A stretch of DNA of 42,503 bases, taken from NCBI GenBank assembly GCA_902489595.1, contig CABUAS010000008.1:1-42503 (forward strand). Direction: 5' to 3'. Every line of letters begins with the position of its first letter. The first letter of the stretch is position 1. Shown here piece by piece: positions 32,414 to 39,623 of the stretch. The notes beneath the pieces are model-generated. The model searched no databases, was not told the origin of the DNA, and was given only the letters and a program-made list of their open reading frames with translations. Source of the stretch: an uncultured Oscillospiraceae bacterium (GTDB taxonomy: Bacteria; Bacillota; Clostridia; Oscillospirales; Acutalibacteraceae). The position numbers were made by a program, and so were the translations under genes.

Positions 32414-34306
32414 ATGTTATTTAAAAAGAAACAAGTTGAATTGACAGAAGAACAAAAAGAAGAAATCCGAATTAAAGATTTCTTTGACCGTACTCTGCCG
32501 TCAACAATAAAATTTTCAACAGATCATTATATCATCGGTGACAGTTACCGATGTGTATGGGCAATCAAGGAATATCCACCGACAACGGAAGAACTCGCTT
32601 TATTCTCACAGCTTGCAGACAGAAATAATTTAACTGTCCGCTTGTATTCAAGGCTGGTTGATGCATTAGAGCAGAGGAAGATTATACAGAATGCAACAAG
32701 GCGAAACAAGCTGAGCACAGGCAGCAACGATGCCGTTGAAAATATCACGGCAGAAGGCAACTTGCAGGATGTAGTTACTCTTATTGCAGAATTGCGAAAA
32801 AATAAAGAGCCGTTGCTCCATTGTGCAGTATATCTTGAACTGAAAGCAGAATCTATGCAGAAGTTAAGAGAATTACAGTCCGATATCATTATGGAGCTTA
32901 CACGTTCCAAGATGTCGGTTGACAGATTGACGCTTCGACAGAAAGAAGGCTTTTTGTCTGTTCTGCCGTGCGGTACGAATATGTTCAGGGAACAGTTTGA
33001 GCGAGTGCTTCCGGCAAGTTCGGTTGCAAATCTTTATCCGTTTAACTATTCAGGCAAGACTGATCCGAAAGGCTTTTTTATCGGGCGTGACAAGTACGGC
33101 ACAAACATTTTAGTAGACTTTGACAGACGAGCCGATGACAAGACAAATGCAAACTGTTTAATACTCGGTAACTCAGGTCAGGGTAAATCTTTCCTTATGA
33201 AGTTAATCCTTACAAATCTGCGTGAATCAGGAAAACGAATAATCTCACTCGATCCCGAAGCAGAATATGAGGAATTAACAAAAGCACTCGGTGGCTGTTA
33301 TATTGATTTTATGAGCGGTGAATATATTATCAATCCGCTTGAACCGAAATCATTCGGCGAAGCTGAGCAGGCTGAGCCTGCACCCAATTCGCGCTTGACA
33401 TATAGCAATTCTGAAGATTATTCCCACGATTGTGACGATTCCGTACCGGCAGCGTTCAGAAAGGTTACGAGATTATCACAGCACATCGCATATTTAAAGG
33501 ACTTTTTCAGAGCATACAAGGAATTCAACGATGAACAGCTTGATACCCTTGAAATTATCCTCACCAAGTTATACAAGAACTTCGGCATTACCGACTACAC
33601 AGATTATGACAAACTGAGCAAAACAGACTATCCGATTATGTCAGACCTTTATGAACTGCTCGAAAAGGAATACAAAGGGTATCAGCATAATCAGAAAAAT
33701 ATCTACAGAGAAAAGACATTACAGGAATTATGTCTCGGCTTGCACTCCATGTGTATCGGAACAGAAAGCAAGTATTTCAACGGACACACAAATATCGTTG
33801 ACGATAAATTCCTCTGTTTCGGTGTTAAAGGACTTATGGACACCAACCGCAGACTCAAGGATGCAATGCTTTTCAATGTTTTGTCCTATATGACAAATGA
33901 ACTGCTCGGCAAGGGCAACACAGTTGCAGCCATTGACGAACTTTATCTCTTCCTTACAAATATGACTGCGATTGAATATATCCGAAACGCATCAAAGCGT
34001 GTTCGTAAAAAGGAAAGCTCGGTTATTCTTGCATCACAGAATATTGACGATTTCCTGATTGAAGGTGTAAAGGAATACACAAAGCCGTTATTCTCAATTC
34101 CGACACATCAGTTTTTGTTCAATGCCGGCAATATCGAGCCAAAGGTATATATTGATACCATGCAGCTTGAACAGTCGGAATTTGATTTGATTAAGTATCC
34201 CGAAAGAGGGACTTGCTTATATCGCTGCGGTAATGAGCGTTATTTGCTTCAGGTTATTGCTCCCGAATTCAAACAGAAAATGTTCGGTAAGGCTGGCGGA
34301 AGATAA
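32414..34306 (+). CDS. virB4: VirB4-type conjugation ATPase
   Basis: 630 residues. Walker A is GNSGQGKS at 252-259 and Walker B is around VAAIDELYLFL. The motifs RVRKKESSVILASQNIDDFL and FLFNAGNIEPK are typical of VirB4/TraE ATPases that energise type IV secretion at the membrane. It is somewhat shorter than Tn1549-type VirB4 (about 790), which fits with part of the N-terminal domain being encoded separately upstream. The start is ATG with AGGAGG, which is buried in leader C. Confidence 0.93.
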   Translation: MLFKKKQVELTEEQKEEIRIKDFFDRTLPSTIKFSTDHYIIGDSYRCVWAIKEYPPTTEELALFSQLADRNNLTVRLYSRLVDALEQRKIIQNATRRNKLSTGSNDAVENITAEGNLQDVVTLIAELRKNKEPLLHCAVYLELKAESMQKLRELQSDIIMELTRSKMSVDRLTLRQKEGFLSVLPCGTNMFREQFERVLPASSVANLYPFNYSGKTDPKGFFIGRDKYGTNILVDFDRRADDKTNANCLILGNSGQGKSFLMKLILTNLRESGKRIISLDPEAEYEELTKALGGCYIDFMSGEYIINPLEPKSFGEAEQAEPAPNSRLTYSNSEDYSHDCDDSVPAAFRKVTRLSQHIAYLKDFFRAYKEFNDEQLDTLEIILTKLYKNFGITDYTDYDKLSKTDYPIMSDLYELLEKEYKGYQHNQKNIYREKTLQELCLGLHSMCIGTESKYFNGHTNIVDDKFLCFGVKGLMDTNRRLKDAMLFNVLSYMTNELLGKGNTVAAIDELYLFLTNMTAIEYIRNASKRVRKKESSVILASQNIDDFLIEGVKEYTKPLFSIPTHQFLFNAGNIEPKVYIDTMQLEQSEFDLIKYPERGTCLYRCGNERYLLQVIAPEFKQKMFGKAGGR

Positions 34307-34314
34307 AATGTCAA

Positions 34315-34360
34315 TAGACAATTTATTGTTATGATGATATAATTATTGAAAACAATAAAT
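34315..34360 (+). promoter_or_regulatory. Promoter and inverted repeat of the 240-residue cargo gene
   Basis: TAGACA and TATAAT are 17 bases apart. The inverted repeat ATTTATTG (34321-34328) and CAATAAAT (34353-34360) brackets the -10, suggesting repression by a dimeric regulator. Confidence 0.65.
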
Positions 34361-34446
34361 CGACAAATCAGGATTTGTGAAAATGATATATTGTGATTTT
34401 TTAATTAGAAATATCAATCGGGATTTAAAGGAGGCGGTTGTACAAA

Positions 34447-35169
34447 ATGATAACTGAAAAAACTAATAACATGGAGCCATGCATGTATCCAATGAGTATA
34501 GGGGTAATGAGTGAAATACAAAAATGTCCAGAAATACTAAATGCTCTTGATAAAAGTCGGTTAGATGATATTGTTCTGTATTGGACAGGGTCATTTTTAC
34601 ATTCCGTTTACCATATATTTAAGGATTTAAGACGAGAAGGAAATAAAAATTGGAATAATTCAATACTATTCTGTGGACTTTCATCACAAACAATGCAACT
34701 GGATTGGATAGTATATTCTGTTTGTTATGGACAGTATGATTTGGCATTAAGAGAATTGAGAAATGTATTGGAAAGTGCTTTTTTGTTTTATAGAGGAGAT
34801 TTTGATAGTCATTTTAGAGATAATACATTGGAAAAAAAAGCTGAAGAACTAGAAAAATTAAAAAAGAACGAAAAATATGGGAAATCTATTTTTGAAAAAA
34901 GTGGATATGGCAATTGGGAGCAAGCATATAAATTGTATGGAGAGCTATGTGCCTACACTCACACTGCAATTTCATTAGAAAATGCTAAAAAACTCTTTGA
35001 AGATTTCAATGATTGCTCAGCACCTGTTTATCAAAAGGAAAGAATTTTAGAATGTATCCATTATATACAATCAGTTCTTGTGATAGAATGTAATCTGATG
35101 GAAAGCATTTTGAAAGATGTTTATGGAATAGAAAATCCTGAATATGCCTCGATTTTTAAGAATGAATGA
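34447..35169 (+). CDS. Hypothetical cargo protein, 240 residues, HEPN-like features
   Basis: Mostly helical and soluble, with no named family. A segment LYGELCAYTHTAISLE near the C-terminal third resembles the [SK]xxxHxxx ends of HEPN/DUF5677-type proteins, but the Arg of the catalytic motif is not clear. AGGAGG lies 12 bases upstream of the ATG at 34447; a TTG at 34438 is the alternative. It has its own promoter and an inverted-repeat operator and is more AT-rich than virB4. It sits between virB4 and the hydrolase gene, so it is most likely inserted defence or toxin cargo. Confidence 0.55.
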   Translation: MITEKTNNMEPCMYPMSIGVMSEIQKCPEILNALDKSRLDDIVLYWTGSFLHSVYHIFKDLRREGNKNWNNSILFCGLSSQTMQLDWIVYSVCYGQYDLALRELRNVLESAFLFYRGDFDSHFRDNTLEKKAEELEKLKKNEKYGKSIFEKSGYGNWEQAYKLYGELCAYTHTAISLENAKKLFEDFNDCSAPVYQKERILECIHYIQSVLVIECNLMESILKDVYGIENPEYASIFKNE

Positions 35170-35267
35170 TTCGGTATTAAAATTACTAGATTTGTTCAAA
35201 AAGCATCTTTCATGTTGCTTTGACAATTTAAGTTTGCCGAAGAGTTAAAAATTTAATATAAGAACAT

Positions 35268-35307
35268 AATCCGATTGATTTTCAAAATGAATTTCAATCG
35301 GATTTTT
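35268..35307 (+). terminator. Intrinsic terminator before the NlpC/P60 gene
   Basis: AATCCGATTGA and TCAATCGGATT form a perfect 11-bp stem followed by TTT. It ends the cargo transcript and would also stop transfer-operon transcripts before the hydrolase gene. Confidence 0.8.
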
Positions 35308-35329
35308 CATTTTATGGGGGGTGATTTAT

Positions 35330-36367
35330 ATGAGTGCAGAAGTAGCTGCCGCTAAAGCAGCCGTTGCAGTTGCATCGGATAAGCGTGGCAGAATCGCAAT
35401 AGCAACAATCCTATGTTCAATAATAATGCTGTTCTTTCTGCCTTTGATTGTGTATATGGGTGTTATGAGTAATCTTGGTGAAATGGAGATTGACACCGTT
35501 CAGGCACAGCAGACGATTGTGCAGAATATGTCAGCAGAAGAAAAAGCGAAACTCCAGCATCTTGAAGATGTTATGGTGGGAATCGGCAAAGAATTTCAGA
35601 AAAGGAAACTGAATAACTACACAATCAAAAAGGCACAGGCGTTGTACGCTTGTGCCCTTTATGATATAGAAAAAACCGATCCCGACTTCATAACAAAGTA
35701 TGCAGACTGTTTTGAGCAATCAGAAACAGACGAAGATTTGAGAAACGCAGTTTTTTCTGTCTTTGGTGTTCAGATCAATGCCGATGAGTTCAACAACCTT
35801 ATGAGCGTTATCAAGAATACCGTTATTGATATTGATTTAACTGATACCGATAAAAATAACCTTGATTTAGTCAAGTGGGCGGAATTTGCCTATAACAACC
35901 ACTGGGGATATGTGTGGGGATCACACGGTCAGGTGCTGACAGAAAAGGAACTGAACAGGCTTAAAGGTGTGTTCGGCTCTCATGTAACAGACAAGGAAGC
36001 ATATATCCGTGAACATTGGCTCGGCAGAAGAACATCAGATTGCGTAGGTCTGATTAAAGGTTATGGCTGGTACAACGAGGAATCAGGAACAATTAAATAC
36101 GGAACAAACGGAATGAAGGATGTTACAGCAGACGGAATGTTCTCTGCTGCCACAGAAAAAGGAACAATCGGTACAATGCCCGATATTCCCGGTCTTGCAG
36201 TTTGGCACAAAGGGCATATCGGTGTGTATATCGGAGGTGGATATGTTATCCATGCGGCCAACACCTATGACGGCGTTATTAAAACACCGATAACCTCAAG
36301 CGGATGGACACACTGGCTGAAAGTTCCGTATATTAACTATATTGAAGAAAGCGAGGAAACAGGATGA
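35330..36367 (+). CDS. NlpC/P60 cell-wall hydrolase of the transfer machine (VirB1-like)
   Basis: 345 residues from ATG at 35330; GGGGGGTGAT is the ribosome site. An Ala-rich cytosolic start, one membrane helix (about 22-44), then an extracytoplasmic helical region. The C-terminal NlpC/P60 domain has catalytic Cys238 (RTSDCVGLIKGY) and His296 (WHKGHIGVYIGGG). Such enzymes cut peptide bonds of peptidoglycan so the conjugation channel can pass the wall. The stop overlaps the next start as ATGA. Confidence 0.9.
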   Translation: MSAEVAAAKAAVAVASDKRGRIAIATILCSIIMLFFLPLIVYMGVMSNLGEMEIDTVQAQQTIVQNMSAEEKAKLQHLEDVMVGIGKEFQKRKLNNYTIKKAQALYACALYDIEKTDPDFITKYADCFEQSETDEDLRNAVFSVFGVQINADEFNNLMSVIKNTVIDIDLTDTDKNNLDLVKWAEFAYNNHWGYVWGSHGQVLTEKELNRLKGVFGSHVTDKEAYIREHWLGRRTSDCVGLIKGYGWYNEESGTIKYGTNGMKDVTADGMFSAATEKGTIGTMPDIPGLAVWHKGHIGVYIGGGYVIHAANTYDGVIKTPITSSGWTHWLKVPYINYIEESEETG

Positions 36368-37005
36368 TTACAGATATTTCAAAAGAACGGCAGACAAAAA
36401 TACTTGAAAATGCACTTGATTGGTTTTCGGAACATTATGAATCCAAAGAATTGTTAGATATATTGTATGAGCATCTGGATATGACAGATGCGGAAATTGA
36501 CTTGTTCGGTTTTGACTTTTCAGATATGGAACAAGATAATAGATTTTCTGTTTTTTGTATGAAAGATTATGAGGAGGCTGTATTCTTTACAACCGCAATT
36601 CCGAATGATTTATATTGTGTGGCAAGTACCTATCATTATTACATTAAAGATGATGTCGGCAGACTTTCTCTTGACAGTCTTGCCGGGTGTTTTTCAGATC
36701 AGCAGTTTATTGACGAACAGGTTTTTTCTGTCTTATGCGCAGCAATGTCAAAGGACAGCAGAATTGCATCATTGATAGAATTTGATTTTGACAACGAACA
36801 GTTAAAATACTGCGATAATGCAGATGGTATGTGGCAGACTTATGATTTGAATGATATATCTGAATCTGTTTTGAAATCAAATAGTAATAACGATTTAAAC
36901 TACACTGCAAGAAAAAATATTTTTATGGAAAGTATTTCAAAAAAAGAAATCAGCAATACAGTTGAAGAAACAGACGAAGAAGAAAGTCCCTCAATGCGTA
37001 TGTAA
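36364..37005 (+). CDS. Hypothetical acidic protein, 213 residues, Met tail
   Basis: No family recognised. It is acidic and soluble, starts with helices (SKERQTKILENALDWFSEHY), has a middle part with aromatic residues, and ends in TVEETDEEESPSMRM. It is translationally coupled to the hydrolase gene through ATGA. The stop codon lies in the loop of the convergent terminator shared with the polymerase gene, so no downstream start can explain the Met-rich ending. Confidence 0.65.
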   Translation: MITDISKERQTKILENALDWFSEHYESKELLDILYEHLDMTDAEIDLFGFDFSDMEQDNRFSVFCMKDYEEAVFFTTAIPNDLYCVASTYHYYIKDDVGRLSLDSLAGCFSDQQFIDEQVFSVLCAAMSKDSRIASLIEFDFDNEQLKYCDNADGMWQTYDLNDISESVLKSNSNNDLNYTARKNIFMESISKKEISNTVEETDEEESPSMRM

Positions 37006-37030
37006 TCATTGAAGGACTTTATTTCTTTTT
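36984..37030. terminator. Bidirectional terminator at the convergent gene ends
   Basis: AAGTCC-C-TCAATG pairs with CATTGA-A-GGACTT (12 pairs, one mismatch). The stop codon of the plus-strand gene is in the loop and the stop of the polymerase gene in the right arm. T-rich tracts follow on both strands. Confidence 0.8.
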
Positions 37031-38233
37031 AGGTCTTTTGGTATTCATGATACTGCCCGGCATTATAGTCGCAGAACCGTATTTATTTCTGATTGCATCA
37101 ACAACAGAATCTATCTTTTGCTTTTTATCATTCTGAGCATCGTTTTCTCCGAAAAAAGATAACTGTTCGTTTCTGTCTTGCGTTATATCCGTAAGAGTAA
37201 CGCCGAGCAGGCGAAGCGGAGTTTTGCCGTTCCATACTTCATCAAATAACTCTTTGACAGTGTTGTAAATATTGTAGGTAATATCTGTAGGTACAGTGAA
37301 CTGCTTTTGATGTGATTTGTTGTTGAAATGATTATCACGGATATTAACACAGACACAATGTGCCTTAACTTTATCTGCACGCATTCGTGAAGCGGATGCA
37401 TCAGTCAGCGAAAGCAAAAGGTTATACGCTGCTTGTTTATCGGTTATATTTTCTTCAACGGTAATGGAATGACCGTAGCTTTTAACCTCTCTTGGTGCTT
37501 CGGCAACAGGCTCATCATCAATTCCGTTTGCGTGGTTATGCAGTTGTTCACTTGCCTTATTGCCGACTAAAGATTTCAAAGTTGCAATATCAGTGTGAGC
37601 CAACTCTCCGATTGTTTGAATTCCGATGTTATTTAGTTTTTCAGCGGTAGCCTTGCCCAAGAACAGTAAGTCCCTTATCGGCAGAACCCACATTTTGCCT
37701 TTAACTTCATCATCAAAGAGCGTATGAACCTTGTCAGGCTTTTCAAAATCACTTGCCATTTTAGCAAGCAGTTTGTTAGAACCAACACCGACATTGACGG
37801 TGAAACCAAGCTCGGTTTTTATTCTGTCTTTGATTTCATAGGCAGTTTCGATTATATCAGGATAGACGTTCTCCATACCGCTCATATCAAGGAAACATTC
37901 GTCAATGGAGAATTCTTCAACAACAGGTGTGTACTCTCTGCAAATATCCTTAAAGGCTTTTGAGAATTTCGTATAAAGTTTAAAGTCAGGCGGTGCAATA
38001 ACCAAATCAGGACACTTGCGAAGTGACATGGAAATCGGTTCGCCTGTGTTGATTTTATATTTTTTAGCAGGGATGGATTTTGCAAGCACAACACTTGTGC
38101 GTTTATTCGGATCACCGCTGATGACAGACGGTACAAGACGAATATCGTCTTTGCCTTCTTTCACCATCTGCGTTGCTGTCCAAGACAGGAAGGCACTATT
38201 GATATCAACATGAAATACAATTCTTTTTGACAT
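37019..38233 (-). CDS. dinB: Y-family DNA polymerase (DinB/Pol IV type)
   Basis: 404 residues. The palm catalytic residues are Asp10 (FHVDINSAF) and Asp111-Glu112 (EFSIDECFLDMSG). NVGVGSNKLLAKMASDFEKPD and the helix-hairpin-helix LNNIGIQTIGELA follow, then the little-finger domain. It ends with a QLSFFGEN-like segment resembling a beta-clamp-binding motif, then a basic tail. It copies past DNA damage and may help complete element DNA after transfer or promote variation. GGAGGTG precedes the ATG. It is the only complete minus-strand gene in this part of the element. No clear Gram-positive LexA box was found. Confidence 0.9.
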   Translation of the reverse strand: MSKRIVFHVDINSAFLSWTATQMVKEGKDDIRLVPSVISGDPNKRTSVVLAKSIPAKKYKINTGEPISMSLRKCPDLVIAPPDFKLYTKFSKAFKDICREYTPVVEEFSIDECFLDMSGMENVYPDIIETAYEIKDRIKTELGFTVNVGVGSNKLLAKMASDFEKPDKVHTLFDDEVKGKMWVLPIRDLLFLGKATAEKLNNIGIQTIGELAHTDIATLKSLVGNKASEQLHNHANGIDDEPVAEAPREVKSYGHSITVEENITDKQAAYNLLLSLTDASASRMRADKVKAHCVCVNIRDNHFNNKSHQKQFTVPTDITYNIYNTVKELFDEVWNGKTPLRLLGVTLTDITQDRNEQLSFFGENDAQNDKKQKIDSVVDAIRNKYGSATIMPGSIMNTKRPKKK

Positions 38234-38319
38234 AGTACACCTCCGAGTCTTGATAGAGTAATTTTATCATAAAGCGGAGGTAAACACAATAATTCAAATA
38301 TCAGTTAGGAGTGATAGAC

Positions 38320-38580
38320 TTGAAAAAAATTCAAAGTATATATGGAATATATAAGAAGCACGGCAGAGAGGCATTCCTCTCTGCCGCTGAACATTATTCG
38401 GATAATGTGGATTGGCATAGTGTTGAAAATACGGTCAGCAATATGGAATCCACTTTTTACAGCGAAAGACATAATCTCACCGAAGCCGAAAAAATGGTTA
38501 AAGATTACAATAACGGCTTAACTATTCTGAATGATGGTAATTCGGAATCAATGAATACCGCTCCGACCATGACAATGTGA
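38320..38580 (+). CDS. Hypothetical small protein, 86 residues, Met tail
   Basis: Starts at TTG 38320, with TAGGAGTGA upstream. The GTG at 38311 is inside that site. No family recognised. It is helical and acidic, and ends NSESMNTAPTMTM, the clearest case of the repeated Met-ending tail. The next gene starts 15 bases after the stop. Confidence 0.6.
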   Translation: MKKIQSIYGIYKKHGREAFLSAAEHYSDNVDWHSVENTVSNMESTFYSERHNLTEAEKMVKDYNNGLTILNDGNSESMNTAPTMTM

Positions 38581-38594
38581 AGGTGGTGAGTGAA

Positions 38595-38795
38595 ATGAAA
38601 AAAGTAAATGTTACGGTACAGTACGATGAAGAAAAGTACAAGGCGGTCAAAATGTATCTTGAAAAGAAAGGCAAAAATCTTGATGACGAGATAGCCGGGT
38701 ATATGGATACATTGTTTACAAAGCATATTCCTGCAACCGTTCGTGAGTATTTTGATATGAAGAACGAGTCAGCAGTGCAGTCGGATAATAAGTAA
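38595..38795 (+). CDS. DUF6103-like small protein
   Basis: 66 residues from ATG at 38595 (AAGGTGGTGA upstream). KKVNVTVQYDEEKYKAVKMYLEKK followed by a helical part and HIPATVREYFDMK matches DUF6103, a short protein of Clostridia conjugative elements. Its beta-strand plus two helices recall ribbon-helix-helix DNA-binding proteins. It lies just before the candidate origin of transfer, so a role there is plausible but unproven. Confidence 0.65.
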   Translation: MKKVNVTVQYDEEKYKAVKMYLEKKGKNLDDEIAGYMDTLFTKHIPATVREYFDMKNESAVQSDNK

Positions 38796-39031
38796 GAATT
38801 TATACTTGTCGAGCCGCGTGGCGAGCTGTGGTAAGAGTTTATTGTTTAGTCGGGAAAGTAGTCAAATATACTGTTAAAAGCGAATTAGAGGAGGTTCCGG
38901 CAAGTATTTGCTTTCTATATATGTTGATTTGAGAGGGTTTAAGCAAGTATAAATTTGCTCAAAATTGCAAGGTTGAAAAAAAGCAGGATAAAGGCTTTAT
39001 GCCGCTTTCAGCGACAAAAAGCCGAAAAACA

Positions 39032-39052
39032 CCGCACGGCAACGCCGAGCGG
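39032..39052 (+). repeat. Nested GC-rich hairpin, candidate oriT inverted repeat
   Basis: Eight pairs (CCGC/GCGG and CGGC/GCCG) with one A-A mismatch and an AAC loop; ACTTAAAC follows. An inverted repeat just 5' of the nick site is the usual feature of MobP-type origins. Confidence 0.5.
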
Positions 39053-39064
39053 ACTTAAACTTTT

Positions 39065-39195
39065 TATATCAAAATGAGTTTTGAGTGATGCACTTTGATA
39101 TACAAAACTGAAAACTTTTATGTTATATGATTGTAAATTTTGCATTATATAAGCCTTTTTGAGCAGTATTTTTTATATCAAAGTGTTATATCAAA
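39065..39195. repeat. Four TATATCAAA sites upstream of the relaxase operon
   Basis: Copies at 39065-39073 (+), 39094-39102 (inverted), 39174-39182 (+) and 39187-39195 (+). The middle two extend to TATATCAAAGTG and its complement. The last two are 13 bases apart and touch the ribosome site of the ribbon-helix-helix gene. They are probable binding sites of that protein, for autorepression and relaxosome assembly. Confidence 0.55.
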
Positions 39196-39212
39196 ATAAG
39201 GAGTTGATAAAA

Positions 39213-39623
39213 ATAGACGAAAATGAGATGAAAAGGGTATGTTTATATCTCCCTACTGAAATTATTGAAATGTGCGATGGGAATTTAAGTCTTGCAAAAG
39301 CAAAAAGCAGAAATCAATTTGTTATTGACGCAATAAAACTATACGATTGTGTATTGCATAAAGATGTTAATACCGAACTACTAACCCCGGCATTTGAAAC
39401 CGTAATTGATGCAAGACTTGATTTAACCGAGTACAGATTATCGCAAATTATTTTTAAACTTGCCTTTGAAATGGCAGCAACAATGAACATACTTGCAGGA
39501 ACTTTTCAGCTTGATGCGGAAAAATTTGAATTAACGAAGGACAGAGTTTTGAACGAAGTCAAAGCAGTAAATGGTGCTATAAATCTGAAAGATATTATTG
39601 ATTATCAGAACGGTGACGGATAA
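39213..39623 (+). CDS. MobC-like relaxosome accessory protein (ribbon-helix-helix)
   Basis: About 131-139 residues depending on the start. KRVCLYLPTEIIEMCDGN…SRNQFVIDAIKLY is a ribbon-helix-helix DNA-binding domain. A C-terminal helical domain follows (EYRLSQIIFKLAFEMAA). Such proteins bind oriT and help the relaxase. The start is unclear: AAGGAG at 39198-39203 is followed by TTG (0 bases), ATA (9 bases, 39213) and ATG (24 bases, 39228). Spacing favours ATA, which would be a third AUA start. Its stop overlaps the relaxase ATG by one base. Confidence 0.7.
   Translation: MDENEMKRVCLYLPTEIIEMCDGNLSLAKAKSRNQFVIDAIKLYDCVLHKDVNTELLTPAFETVIDARLDLTEYRLSQIIFKLAFEMAATMNILAGTFQLDAEKFELTKDRVLNEVKAVNGAINLKDIIDYQNGDG

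Larger units (their letters stand above)
38796..39212. other. Non-coding region with candidate origin of transfer (oriT)
   Basis: About 400 bases without a gene between DUF6103 and the relaxase genes, the normal place for oriT. It holds a nested hairpin (39032-39052: CCGC-A-CGGC-AAC-GCCG-A-GCGG) followed by ACTTAAAC. It also has two GCAAGTAT…TTGC hairpins (near 38902 and 38943) and four TATATCAAA sites. The GC-rich patch stands out from AT-rich surroundings. The nick site cannot be fixed from sequence alone. Confidence 0.55.

Noticed and set aside
38239..38281. Inverted repeat ACCTCCG/CGGAGGT around the dinB leader as another SD-hiding hairpin
   Set aside because: The likely -10 region lies between the arms, so the distal arm would not be in the RNA. 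It also lacks the TTGTTTTGCG element of the leader family.
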